A stretch of 64,000 nt of DNA from Exilibacterium sp. (GTDB lineage: Bacteria; Pseudomonadota; Gammaproteobacteria; Pseudomonadales; Cellvibrionaceae), in NCBI GenBank assembly GCA_028280195.1, contig JANQMH010000084.1, forward strand, positions 113,746 through 177,745, in the 5' to 3' direction. The notes below the pieces were generated by a model that had not been told where the DNA came from, did not search any database, and was given only the letters and a program-made list of their open reading frames with translations. The first letter of the stretch is position 1. Each line of letters begins with the position of its first letter. A program made the translations under genes and the position numbers. Positions 55,271 through 63,294 of the stretch are shown here, piece by piece.

Positions 55271-55879
55271 CTATTTCGTTTTCGCCTTGGCCACTCTCAG
55301 TGGAATAAATTTCGCCACTTTCGCGCCCATTTTCATCAACGCGATCAGCGTCGACTTCGGTAGAGCTTTCACCTGGTCAAACCAGTCTGTCAGCGTCGAA
55401 ACAAAGGTCAGCATGGCGGAGATTTTTTCCTTTACCGCTTTCGGCGTCTGCCTGTCGCCCTCCATTTCCAGCACGCACTGGCGCAACAGCGTCAGCGTCG
55501 GCTCGATTTCGCGCCGCTTTCTCTCCTCCATAATCGTCATCAGCATCTCCCAGGTATCGCCGTTGACGGTGAAATAGTCACGGCGATCACCCATCACATG
55601 TTCGACTCTGATCAGGCCCCAGCTCTGCAACTCGCGAATACTGGTGCTGACGTTGGAGCGAGCCACCGACAGCATCTCGGCGATCTCCTCGGCCGCCAGC
55701 GGCTGCGATGCCAGATACAGCAGGGCATGGATCTGGGCGACGGTGCGATTGACCCCCCAGCGGGTGCCCATCTCGCCCCAGTGAAGGATGTACTTCTGCA
55801 TCAGCGGCGTAACTTTCATTGGCGTAACTTTCATTGGCGTAACCTTCATTGGCGTAGCCTTTATTGGCATAACCTTCAT
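55271..55879 (-). CDS. GbsR/MarR-family transcriptional regulator with duplicated start region
   Basis: 202 residues from ATG 55879, 182 from ATG 55819. The conserved part is LMQKYILHWGEMGTRWGVNRTVAQIHALLYL followed by the winged helix (EEIAEMLSVARSNVSTSIRELQSWGLIRVEHVMGDRRDYFTV) and a helical C terminus, as in GbsR-type regulators. The 5' end consists of 15-base tandem repeats, each encoding M-K-V-T-P or a variant, so several in-frame ATGs occur in series; the copy at 55819 is the canonical start. It probably represses itself and the DUF393-DUF4166 operon through the shared palindrome. An ATG at 55924 is also in frame but touches the operator. Confidence 0.85.
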   Translation of the reverse strand: MKVMPIKATPMKVTPMKVTPMKVTPLMQKYILHWGEMGTRWGVNRTVAQIHALLYLASQPLAAEEIAEMLSVARSNVSTSIRELQSWGLIRVEHVMGDRRDYFTVNGDTWEMLMTIMEERKRREIEPTLTLLRQCVLEMEGDRQTPKAVKEKISAMLTFVSTLTDWFDQVKALPKSTLIALMKMGAKVAKFIPLRVAKAKTK

Positions 55880-55880
55880 T
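55806..55880. repeat. Five tandem 15-bp repeats spanning the GbsR/MarR start codons
   Basis: Five units of CGTAACTTTCATTGG or close variants run head to tail. Each minus-strand unit reads ATGAAAGTTACGCCA (MKVTP); one has lost its ATG (ATA). Being 15 bases long, gain or loss of a unit keeps the frame. Confidence 0.9.
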
Positions 55881-55926
55881 GCGGACACCCCAGGAATATA
55901 GCGGATATCGGCAGCGGCAATCATTT

Positions 55927-55946
55927 ATTTCTGTAATGACAGAAAT
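55927..55946. promoter_or_regulatory. Operator ATTTCTGT-N4-ACAGAAAT upstream of the GbsR/MarR gene
   Basis: ATTTCTGTAATGACAGAAAT is a perfect palindrome with eight-base arms and shares TTTCTGT-N4-ACAGAAA with the site at 55234. Likely autoregulatory operator. Confidence 0.75.
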
Positions 55947-56008
55947 GACAGTACATAACACTCGAAAAGAAGTCAATAGCCGCAGCGCCGTTCGCTACAG
56001 AACCGTTT

Positions 56009-57577
56009 TCAAAGCTCGCGCCGAATCATCTTTGCGGCGATATGGTCAGCCTGGCGCATGGCCAGCGCGACGATGGTCAGCGTCGGGTTCTCGGCGCCGC
56101 TGCTGGGAAACTGGCTGCCGTCGGAAACGAACAGGTTGCCGATACGGTGGCTGCAGCCGTAGCTGTCGACCACACCCTGCTCCGGCCTGGCGCTCATACG
56201 GCAGGTACCCATATTGTGGGCGGCGGCGACGGTGGTGCCGGCGCGGTATTCGCTGGCGCCGACGGCCTGGTAAATCGCCTGCACGCGGCGGTGAAAATGC
56301 CCGCGCATCGATTCGCTCATGGGGTGCTCGTCGACGTGTACATTGGGAATCGGCAGGCCGTACTGGTCCTTGTGCGCATCGAGCAGGCTTACCCGGTTCT
56401 CCCGCCGCGGCATCTCTTCGCCGTTCATCAGCGCCCCGGCCAGGTATTTGTAACGCGCCAGAAAGGCGGCGTAATCGGCGCCCCAGCCGCCCGGTTGCAG
56501 CAGCCCCGCCAGCGTCGGCAGCCCCAGCGAGGCGGCCTGAATCAGATAGCCGCCGGCAAAGCCGCGCCCGCCATCGTGACCCGCTTCGTCAAATACCGCA
56601 CCGGGAGTGGTGATGCCGCGGTGCATATTCACCGGCTTGTCGAAGCTGGCAAAGCCCAGCGCCATGGTATGGCGCATATAGTTGCGCCCCAGTTCACCGG
56701 AATCGTTGCCGAGGCCGTGGGGATGGCGGCTCGAAGCCGAGTTGAACAACAGCCGCGGCGTTTCCACCGCATTGCCCGCAACACACACCAGGCGCGCGCG
56801 CTGGCGCTGGCGGCGGCCGTGGCGGTCGGCATAAATCACCCCGGTAACCCGGTCGCGGTCATTGTGTTCCAGCTGCAGCGCCATGCACTGGTCGCGCAAC
56901 TCGAGCTTACCGGTGGCCTCGGCCTCGGGTATGGACGCCACCAGCGTCGACCACTTGGCGGAAATTTTACAGCCCTGGTTGCAAAAGCCCATCTGCAGGC
57001 AGCCGGGCCGGCCATCCCGGGGGCCGGCATTGATGGCAATACCGGCGTTGCTGATACGCCGGTAGCCGACTCGCCTGGCGCCGTTGTACAGTACCTTGTA
57101 ATTGTTATTGGTCGCCGTCAGCGGCAGGCCGTGGCGGCCGCTGACACCCATCTGCTTTTCCGCGCGGTCGTAGTAGGGCGCCAGCTCGGCGGCGCTGAGC
57201 GGCCAGTCAATCAGACTGGCACCGGCAACCCGCCCGTAGTGACTCAGCGGCCTGAACTCGTGTTCCTGCAGGCGGTAGCTCAGGCCGTTCCAGTGCAGTG
57301 TCGAGCCGCCCACCGCTTTGACCGTCAACAGCGGCAGCTGCGGCGCAAAGCGGGCCGCCGCCCAGTTGCCGCTGGCGCGGCGCCGATCGAGCCAGGTCAG
57401 CTGCTGGAATGCGGCGTTTTCATCCTGGTGAAACTGCGCCGGCGAGAGCCGCGGCCCGGCCTCCAGCATCACCACATCGATACCGCGGCGGCACAGCGTG
57501 CGCGCGACACTGGCGCCGCCGGCACCGGAGCCGACGATCACCACCACCGAATCGTCGTCGAGGGCGAAGCGCTTCAT
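56009..57577 (-). CDS. GMC-family FAD oxidoreductase
   Basis: 522 residues. N-terminal FAD-binding motif VVVIVGSGAGGASVARTLCRRGIDVVMLEAG, GGSTLHWNGLSYRL around the flavin, and a C-terminal AAHNMGTCRM plus SDGSQFPSSGAENPTLTIVALAMRQADHIA, all of the gluconate/sorbitol dehydrogenase branch of the GMC family. Five cysteines in GCLQMGFCNQGCK (about 190-205) are typical of that branch. No signal peptide of its own; it is probably carried with its Tat-type partner encoded immediately upstream (the genes overlap by four bases). It would oxidise an alcohol or polyol and pass electrons to the respiratory chain. Confidence 0.92.
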   Translation of the reverse strand: MKRFALDDDSVVVIVGSGAGGASVARTLCRRGIDVVMLEAGPRLSPAQFHQDENAAFQQLTWLDRRRASGNWAAARFAPQLPLLTVKAVGGSTLHWNGLSYRLQEHEFRPLSHYGRVAGASLIDWPLSAAELAPYYDRAEKQMGVSGRHGLPLTATNNNYKVLYNGARRVGYRRISNAGIAINAGPRDGRPGCLQMGFCNQGCKISAKWSTLVASIPEAEATGKLELRDQCMALQLEHNDRDRVTGVIYADRHGRRQRQRARLVCVAGNAVETPRLLFNSASSRHPHGLGNDSGELGRNYMRHTMALGFASFDKPVNMHRGITTPGAVFDEAGHDGGRGFAGGYLIQAASLGLPTLAGLLQPGGWGADYAAFLARYKYLAGALMNGEEMPRRENRVSLLDAHKDQYGLPIPNVHVDEHPMSESMRGHFHRRVQAIYQAVGASEYRAGTTVAAAHNMGTCRMSARPEQGVVDSYGCSHRIGNLFVSDGSQFPSSGAENPTLTIVALAMRQADHIAAKMIRREL

Positions 57578-58101
57578 TGTCCCGCCTCCACACCGGGTTC
57601 GGGCAGCCAGTCGAGATCGTTAAAACCCCGCTGCAGATAACCGCCTTTGCTCAGTGACTCCCCCTGGTAGCCGTACAGCGCCCAGACCGCGGGATCGCTG
57701 TAGAGCGCCTGCATACTGTGGTAGCGCAGCAATTGAAAAAACGCCGCGGATTCGAGCTGCTTGAGCCGCGCCAGCCGCTGCGCCGGCGCCCGCTCGCGCC
57801 AGCGCCGGCCGGCGGCGCCATCGAGCTGCGCCAGGCCGGCAATTATCAGCCGGCGCTGGCCGGCGTCGCCGAGCAGGCGGGTTAACGCCGCCACGACATT
57901 TTGATAGTGGGATTGATCGAGTGCGGCGTGGGGAAACAGATCGGCCACCAGCGCCGCCAGTGTACGCAGTTGATCGCGTGTCAGCGCTGCCGCTGGCGCC
58001 GCGGCCGGGACGGCGGGCGACACCGCAGCGCCGGCAGCCAGCAGGCCTGCCGCCAGCATCAGTTTTAGCAGCAGGCGCCGCCGCTTGTGCATGCTCCGCA
58101 T
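57574..58101 (-). CDS. Gluconate 2-dehydrogenase subunit 3-like protein
   Basis: 175 residues from ATG 58101, with AGGGGA just upstream. A basic KRRRLLLKLMLAAGLLAAGAAV leader looks Tat-like or is a signal anchor; the remainder (about 45-170) is the small all-helical domain of gluconate dehydrogenase subunit 3, including LVADLFPHAALDQSHYQNVV and FFQLLRYHSMQALYSDPAVWALYGYQG. It overlaps the GMC gene by four bases, so they form a complex and this subunit probably directs its export and maturation. No cytochrome c subunit gene follows. Confidence 0.86.
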   Translation of the reverse strand: MRSMHKRRRLLLKLMLAAGLLAAGAAVSPAVPAAAPAAALTRDQLRTLAALVADLFPHAALDQSHYQNVVAALTRLLGDAGQRRLIIAGLAQLDGAAGRRWRERAPAQRLARLKQLESAAFFQLLRYHSMQALYSDPAVWALYGYQGESLSKGGYLQRGFNDLDWLPEPGVEAGQ

Positions 58102-58264
58102 TGTTCCCCTACCTGAAATCGCCGCCATCAGAACCGGGATTTTAGGTAAGCACCGCGCAAAAGGCTACGCCATCGCGCCATTTACACGTATGTGAAAGAA
58201 GCGATGGCCGCTCAAAAAAAACCGGGATTTTTGTTAGGCTTATACTGCTCAATTGAAAACGACG

Positions 58265-58323
58265 GTTGTGCAGTCAAAAACAATGGTCGTGCAATCAAAA
58301 AAAAATAGTTGTTCAATCAAAAA
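58265..58323. repeat. Three phased 16-bp direct repeats upstream of the VOC lipoprotein gene
   Basis: GTTGTGCAGTCAAAAA (58265), GTCGTGCAATCAAAAA (58286) and GTTGTTCAATCAAAAA (58308) share a G-T-y-G-T-k-C-A-r-TCAAAAA pattern with a 21-22 base period, two helical turns. They lie 50-110 bases before the start codon, in a 270-base divergent gap otherwise without features. Confidence 0.75.
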
Positions 58324-58373
58324 AAAGCGATACAAAATCAATAGAGAGAAAAGTCATCGAGGAGCAATCGGCC

Positions 58374-58988
58374 ATGAACCTGAGCCGCAGACAGGCTCTG
58401 CTTGGCAGCGGCGCGCTGGCGGCTGGGTTAAGCGGCTGCGCGAAAACACCGGAGGCCGTATTTGATATCGCTGACCGGCATATCTACCAGCTGGGCTTTC
58501 TGGTCGAAGACCTCGACACGGCCATGCAGCAATGGATTTCCCAGTACGGTGTCGGCCCGTTTTTTACCGCGCGCCACTTTCAGTTTTTAAAGCCCTCTTA
58601 TCGCGGCACGGCATCGGCGCCGGACGTCAGCCTGGCTTTTGCCTACAGCGGCGGGCTGATGCTGGAACTAATACAGCAGCACGACGCTACGCCGTCGGTG
58701 TACACGGAGATGCGACAACAGCGCGGCTACGGCTTTCACCATATCGCCTTTCTCAGCAGTGACCTCGACACCAGCATCGCCCGTTCACAACAGCGCGCGC
58801 TGCCTCTGGTATTTCGCGCCGACTACCCCGGCGGCCGCCTGGCCTACTGCGAAAGCCGGGGACTGCTCGGCGGCGGTTTTGTCGAATATGTGGAGCGCTC
58901 GGACACACAGCGCGCCCTGCTCGATATGATGCACAAGACCGCCGCCGACTGGGACGGCAGTGATGCGGTGCGACCTTTGATGCCATAG
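58374..58988 (+). CDS. VOC-family (glyoxalase fold) Tat lipoprotein
   Basis: 204 residues from ATG 58374, with GAGGAG upstream. The leader NLSRRQALLGSGALAAGLSGCAK combines a twin-arginine motif (SRRQALL) with a lipobox (LSGC), so a folded enzyme is exported and lipidated. The body is one VOC domain pair: HIYQLGFLVEDLDTAMQQWISQYGVGPFF, then GYGFHHIAFLSSDLDTSIARSQQ. The His of HIYQLGF, Glu of LMLELIQ, the second His of FHHIAF and Glu of FVEYVE are candidate metal ligands. Similar to glyoxalase-like proteins accompanying steroid or terpenoid degradation; export is unusual. It is followed 22 bases later by a SnoaL-like gene. Confidence 0.85.
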   Translation: MNLSRRQALLGSGALAAGLSGCAKTPEAVFDIADRHIYQLGFLVEDLDTAMQQWISQYGVGPFFTARHFQFLKPSYRGTASAPDVSLAFAYSGGLMLELIQQHDATPSVYTEMRQQRGYGFHHIAFLSSDLDTSIARSQQRALPLVFRADYPGGRLAYCESRGLLGGGFVEYVERSDTQRALLDMMHKTAADWDGSDAVRPLMP

Positions 58989-59010
58989 ACCATAACCCAG
59001 CGAGGTGACT

Positions 59011-59433
59011 ATGACGGCAGCACAGACGAAACAACTGGCACTGGCGTTTTTACAGGCATTCTGGGACGGCGACCCCGAGCGCGGCGCGGCACTGTGCGCG
59101 CCCGATGCGCGCTGGACTTTTCAGAAATCGCTGCGTTCACCGCGCAGCGCTGCGGTGCGCGAGGCGATCGACTGGCTCAACGACACGCTGGTCAGCGGCT
59201 TCGATCCGGACAGTGGTTATCAGGTAGAAGTACACAACGCGATTGCCACTGATGAGGAAGCTGCCATCGAGTATACAGCGACAGGTAAAACGCGGGCGGG
59301 CAAACGCTACGAAAACAATTATCTGGTGCGCTTTACCGTCAGAGACGGCCGTATCACTTCAGTGCGGCCTTATTTCGATACGCACTACGTCCACTGCCGG
59401 CTGGTGGCACTGCCCGACAACGACAACGATTGA
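59011..59433 (+). CDS. SnoaL-like NTF2-fold protein
   Basis: 140 residues from ATG 59011 (GAGGTG upstream). A single SnoaL-like domain: LALAFLQAFWDGDPERGAALCAPDARWTFQKSLRSPRS at the start, later EEAAIEYTATGKTRAGKRYENNYLVRFTVRDGRITSVRPYFDTHYV. The YENNYLVRF...PYFDTHY pattern is that of limonene-epoxide-hydrolase/ketosteroid-isomerase-like proteins in catabolic clusters. Cytoplasmic. Probably co-transcribed with the VOC gene before it. Confidence 0.85.
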   Translation: MTAAQTKQLALAFLQAFWDGDPERGAALCAPDARWTFQKSLRSPRSAAVREAIDWLNDTLVSGFDPDSGYQVEVHNAIATDEEAAIEYTATGKTRAGKRYENNYLVRFTVRDGRITSVRPYFDTHYVHCRLVALPDNDND

Positions 59434-59534
59434 CGGCAGTTGTCAAATTCGCGGTGGTTAATGCGCAAAAAAATTGTCGCACACCGCAAATCATTCCATG
59501 TATATGAAATATAAAAATTCATACCGGGAAATAC

Positions 59535-59564
59535 TTGACCCTGTCGATCTCTCAACTCTAGACT
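59535..59564 (+). promoter_or_regulatory. Sigma-70-like promoter of the TonB receptor gene
   Basis: TTGACC (59535-59540) and TAGACT (59559-59564) are 18 bases apart, in AT-rich DNA 34-63 bases before the start codon. Confidence 0.5.
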
Positions 59565-59597
59565 GCGCCTGATTGACCAGTCCGGGGGGACTTCAGA

Positions 59598-61793
59598 ATG
59601 ATAAAAAAAAATTCCACCTTCAGCTCTGCCTCAGCCTTTGCACAGGCCTGCAAAAACATATTAGCCGTCACCGCTGCCGCCACTAGCGCGCCGCTTTTTG
59701 CCCAACAGCTGCAGCTGGAGGAAGTGGTGGTAACGGCCGAGCGCCGCGAGCAGAGCCTGCAGCAGGCGCCGCTGGCAGTCAGCGCCTTCGATGAAACCGC
59801 AATCAAACGCCGCCAGGCACTCAATACCGTCGATATCGTCAACAATGTGCCGAATCTGGTCGGCAACAATAATATCGGCCAGTCCTCGGCGACCACGGTA
59901 TTCCTGCGCGGCGTCGGCACCACCGAGTCTATCGTTACCGTCGATGCCGCCATGGGTTTTTATATCGATGATATTTATATCGCGCGCCAGGGCGTAAACA
60001 ATTTCAGTCTCTACGACCTCGAGCGTGTGGAAGTGCTGCGCGGCCCCCAGGGCACACTGTACGGGCGCAATAGCAGTGCCGGCGCCATCAAACTGATTAC
60101 CAAGCGGCCGAGCGACCGGGCCGGCTTCTCGGTCGAGGGTTCGTTCGGCGAATTCGACCGCTGGGCGCTAAAAGGCAGCGCCAACGGCCCGCTCGGCGAT
60201 CGCCTGGCGGTGCGTTTGAATGTCTTGAGCGAAGGCGGCGACGGCTACAGCAAAAACCGCACGCTGAATCGCGATGTCAACGACCGCGATAACTGGGGCA
60301 TTCGCTTCAGCGCACTGTTCGAGGCCAGCGAGGATGTGGACATACTGCTGAGCGCCGATCGCAGCCGCAGCGACTCGGCCGGTGTCTACGCCAGCGATAT
60401 CGGCGGCATCGTGCGCCCGCCAAGCGGCGATGTGTTTACCGTTGTCAGCGGCACCGACAGCAGAAACGAGGCGGAGACCGACGGCGTACACCTGACACTG
60501 GACTGGAGCATCAACGAGCAGTTCTCGCTGCAGTCGCTGAGCGCCGCACGCAATACCTACCAGCGCTGGAATCTCGACCTGACCGATCAGCCGGTTTCCA
60601 TTTTCAATGTCTATACCCTCAGCGACAGCGACCAGCTTACCCAGGAGTTCAAGTTGACCGGCGATTTTGCCGACGGCGCCGTGTCCCTGGTCAGCGGTGT
60701 GTTTTACTTCGAGGAGGACAGCTATTCGTTTATCGGCGATGAGATCAATCTGGCTTTTGCCGACGGCACGCGCGCGCCGCTGCCTTTCTTCGGCCGCTTT
60801 TACCAGGTCGATACCGAGAGCTGGGCGGTGTTTGCAGAGGTGCGCTGGCAATTGCGCGAGACACTGGCGCTGACCCTGGGCGGGCGCTATACCGAGGATG
60901 ACAAACAGCTGGACATTCGCCAGAGCATCGGCGGCAGCATTGGTTTCGAGCCCGGCGACGGCGCGCCCGGTTTCGACAGCGACACGCTGCGGCAGCTGGG
61001 TACACCGACCGACCTGGACTTCAGCGAGTTTACCCCCAAGATCGGCCTGCGTTACGATTTCAACGACGATATCAGCAGCTACATCACTTTTACCAATGGC
61101 TTTAAGAGCGGCGGCTGGTCGGCGCGCACCAACGAGGCCGCAGAGGTGGTTACCTTCGACCCGGAGACGGTGAATTCTTATGAAATAGGTTTGAAATCCA
61201 CGCTGCTGAACGGCCGCGGCCGGGTCAATATCGCCGCCTTTTACTACGACTACCAGGACCTGTTCAACACCGGTACCGGCGAGGCCGGCAATTTCATCGT
61301 TGCCACCAACGACGCGCGGGTGCACGGTATCGAGCTCGAGTCCACCGTCCGCCTCAGCGATACCCTGGATGTCTTCGGCTTTGTCGGTGTGCAGGACGGC
61401 AAGTACCTGGGCGTGGACCCGGCGCTGGACGGCACGGTAGTGGGCAGCGAACTGCAGCGACTGCCGCAGCTCTCCTACAAACTGGGGTTCAGCAAGACCT
61501 TCGGCCTGCCCTACGGCTCGCTGCAGCTGACGGCGGACTACAGCTTTCAGGACGACCACTTTACCAATCTGCAGAATACGCCCAGCGCCAGCTCCGGTGA
61601 TATCGAACTGCTGAATGCGGCGCTGAGCTGGCGCTCCCCCGGCGAGCGCTGGAGCACCACCCTGTCCTGCCGCAACTGTAACGACGAGACCTACCTGACC
61701 CAGAGCCTGGACTTCGCCGGGCTGGGTTTTGTCACGGTGTATCCGGGTGAGCCGCGCACCTGGCTGGTAACGGTGGGGTTTGCGCTCGAGTAG
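59598..61793 (+). CDS. TonB-dependent receptor
   Basis: 731 residues; ATG 59598 follows GGGGGGA. Signal peptide to about residue 37 (NILAVTAAATSAPLFAQ), TonB box EEVVVTAERREQSLQQAPLA, plug with VFLRGVGTTES and LERVEVLRGPQGTLYGRNSSAGAIKLIT, barrel ending TVGFALE. It resembles the receptors paired with steroid or terpenoid catabolic genes in this group. With the VOC, SnoaL-like and GMC genes it probably forms one uptake and oxidation unit. Confidence 0.93.
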   Translation: MIKKNSTFSSASAFAQACKNILAVTAAATSAPLFAQQLQLEEVVVTAERREQSLQQAPLAVSAFDETAIKRRQALNTVDIVNNVPNLVGNNNIGQSSATTVFLRGVGTTESIVTVDAAMGFYIDDIYIARQGVNNFSLYDLERVEVLRGPQGTLYGRNSSAGAIKLITKRPSDRAGFSVEGSFGEFDRWALKGSANGPLGDRLAVRLNVLSEGGDGYSKNRTLNRDVNDRDNWGIRFSALFEASEDVDILLSADRSRSDSAGVYASDIGGIVRPPSGDVFTVVSGTDSRNEAETDGVHLTLDWSINEQFSLQSLSAARNTYQRWNLDLTDQPVSIFNVYTLSDSDQLTQEFKLTGDFADGAVSLVSGVFYFEEDSYSFIGDEINLAFADGTRAPLPFFGRFYQVDTESWAVFAEVRWQLRETLALTLGGRYTEDDKQLDIRQSIGGSIGFEPGDGAPGFDSDTLRQLGTPTDLDFSEFTPKIGLRYDFNDDISSYITFTNGFKSGGWSARTNEAAEVVTFDPETVNSYEIGLKSTLLNGRGRVNIAAFYYDYQDLFNTGTGEAGNFIVATNDARVHGIELESTVRLSDTLDVFGFVGVQDGKYLGVDPALDGTVVGSELQRLPQLSYKLGFSKTFGLPYGSLQLTADYSFQDDHFTNLQNTPSASSGDIELLNAALSWRSPGERWSTTLSCRNCNDETYLTQSLDFAGLGFVTVYPGEPRTWLVTVGFALE

Positions 61794-61803
61794 GGGCCCC
61801 GTG

Positions 61804-62121
61804 CTAAAGACCCCTGGCCTCATACTGCGCCAGTTTTCCCTGCAGCTCGGCAACCTCCTCCAGCAGGTCCAGCGCCAGTGCGGCACCGGCAAGATTGACG
61901 CCCAGGTCGCGCTGCACGCGGCGCACGCACTGCGCCCGGCGCAGGCAGATGCTGGTAAACCGCCACTGCGCCATATCGCCGCCCTCGGGCTGCAGAATAC
62001 CCTCGTCCACCAGTGCAATGATCCAGTCGGCGTGAACCCGGCAGGCGCGGCTGAGTTCGGCGAGGCTGAGCCTGGTGCGCTCGTCCAGCACAATACCCTG
62101 TATCACCCCCATCTCTGTCAT
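61804..62121 (-). CDS. cbpM: Chaperone modulator CbpM
   Basis: 105 residues, MerR-like HTH fold: LSLAELSRACRVHADWIIALVDEGILQPEG in the N-terminal part, FTSICLRRAQCVRRVQRDLGVNLAGAALALDLLEEVAEL next, then a coiled coil. CbpM binds the J-domain of CbpA and inhibits its co-chaperone and DNA-binding activities. It lies three bases after the cbpA stop, as is usual. Confidence 0.92.
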   Translation of the reverse strand: MTEMGVIQGIVLDERTRLSLAELSRACRVHADWIIALVDEGILQPEGGDMAQWRFTSICLRRAQCVRRVQRDLGVNLAGAALALDLLEEVAELQGKLAQYEARGL

Positions 62122-62124
62122 CGC

Positions 62125-63072
62125 TTACACTCCCAGTCTGGCCCTCGGGTTGTAGTTCAGCTTCTGCTGCATCTCGCGGTACAACTGCCTGGCCACCTCG
62201 CTGTCCGCCGGCGGCACCTGCACCTGCAATACCGCATACAGGTCGCCCGGGGGACTGCCGGGAATACCGCGCCCTTTGAGTCGCAGCTTGCCGCCGGAGC
62301 GGGAGCCGGCCGGAATCTTCAGGTCCACCCTGCCGTCGGGTGTCGGCGCCTCGATACTGGCGCCGAGGGCGGCCTCCCAGGGCGCGACCGGCAGATCCAG
62401 ATACACATCCGCCCCTTCGACCCGGTAAAAGCTGTGCGGCCTGAACTGGATGTCGAGATAGAGATCGCCGGCGGCGCCCTGGCCCACACCCGGACTGCCC
62501 TGCCCGGCCAGGCGTATCTGCTGCCCCTGGCGAATGCCTTTGGGAATGGTCACATTCAGGGAGCGGTCCCTGACCTGCGGCCGGCCGCCGGCGCCGAGTT
62601 CCGAGTGGCGCAGTGTGATCAGGCGGCTGCCGCCGCGGTAGGCGTCCTCGATATCGATCAACACACGCGAACGGCTGTCCTCGCCGCGCAGATCGAACTG
62701 CCCGCCGCGCGACTGCCGGGCAGCGCCAAAACCGGCACCGAAAAGCGATTCAAAAAAATCACTGAAACCGCCGCTGCCGGCATCGGTAAAGCCGCCGCCG
62801 CGAAACTCGAAGCCCTCGGCCCAGTCCGGCGGCGGACGAAAGTCCTGGCCGCTCTGCCAGTTGGCACCCAACTGGTCATAGGCGCTGCGTTTTTCCGGAT
62901 CGCGCAGCACTTCGTAGGCCTCGCCGAGTTCCTTGAAGCGCTCATCGGCGTTGGCTTCCTTGCTGACATCCGGGTGGTATTTGCGCGCGAGTTTGCGGTA
63001 GCTGCGCTTGATGTCGTCCTGGCTGGCGTCCCGGGCCACGCCCAGCACTTTGTAATAGTCTCTGTATTCCAA
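62125..63072 (-). CDS. cbpA: Curved-DNA-binding J-domain protein CbpA
   Basis: 315 residues from TTG 63072, giving the canonical [38 protein letters not shown] with the HPD motif; TTG 63078 is two codons earlier and also possible, while the frame remains open further to 63141. After a Gly/Phe-rich linker (about 75-125) come the two C-terminal substrate-binding domains ([40 protein letters not shown]). No cysteine-rich zinc domain, so it is CbpA and not DnaJ. DnaK co-chaperone and nucleoid protein. Confidence 0.94.
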   Translation of the reverse strand: MEYRDYYKVLGVARDASQDDIKRSYRKLARKYHPDVSKEANADERFKELGEAYEVLRDPEKRSAYDQLGANWQSGQDFRPPPDWAEGFEFRGGGFTDAGSGGFSDFFESLFGAGFGAARQSRGGQFDLRGEDSRSRVLIDIEDAYRGGSRLITLRHSELGAGGRPQVRDRSLNVTIPKGIRQGQQIRLAGQGSPGVGQGAAGDLYLDIQFRPHSFYRVEGADVYLDLPVAPWEAALGASIEAPTPDGRVDLKIPAGSRSGGKLRLKGRGIPGSPPGDLYAVLQVQVPPADSEVARQLYREMQQKLNYNPRARLGV

Positions 63073-63294
63073 GGTCAATAGTCCCGCTTGAGATGCCGGC
63101 GCCGCCGGGCACCGCCTTTGCCGCGCCCGGGGCATAGTCAATAGATAGGCCCGGCTGCGGTTTTTTCAAGGGATGCCGCTACTTTAACGGCCGCCGGCGG
63201 CGACAGGCAATAGCCGATCGCGCGCCGCATTGACCCAGATCAAAAGTGGTTGCCGGGGCACCGGCACCACAGCAGCTGGATGCGCCCGGCAACG

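Noticed and set aside
56042..57640. 532-codon open frame antisense to the GMC oxidoreductase gene
   Set aside because: Shadow frame of a gene with clear FAD-binding and C-terminal GMC motifs.
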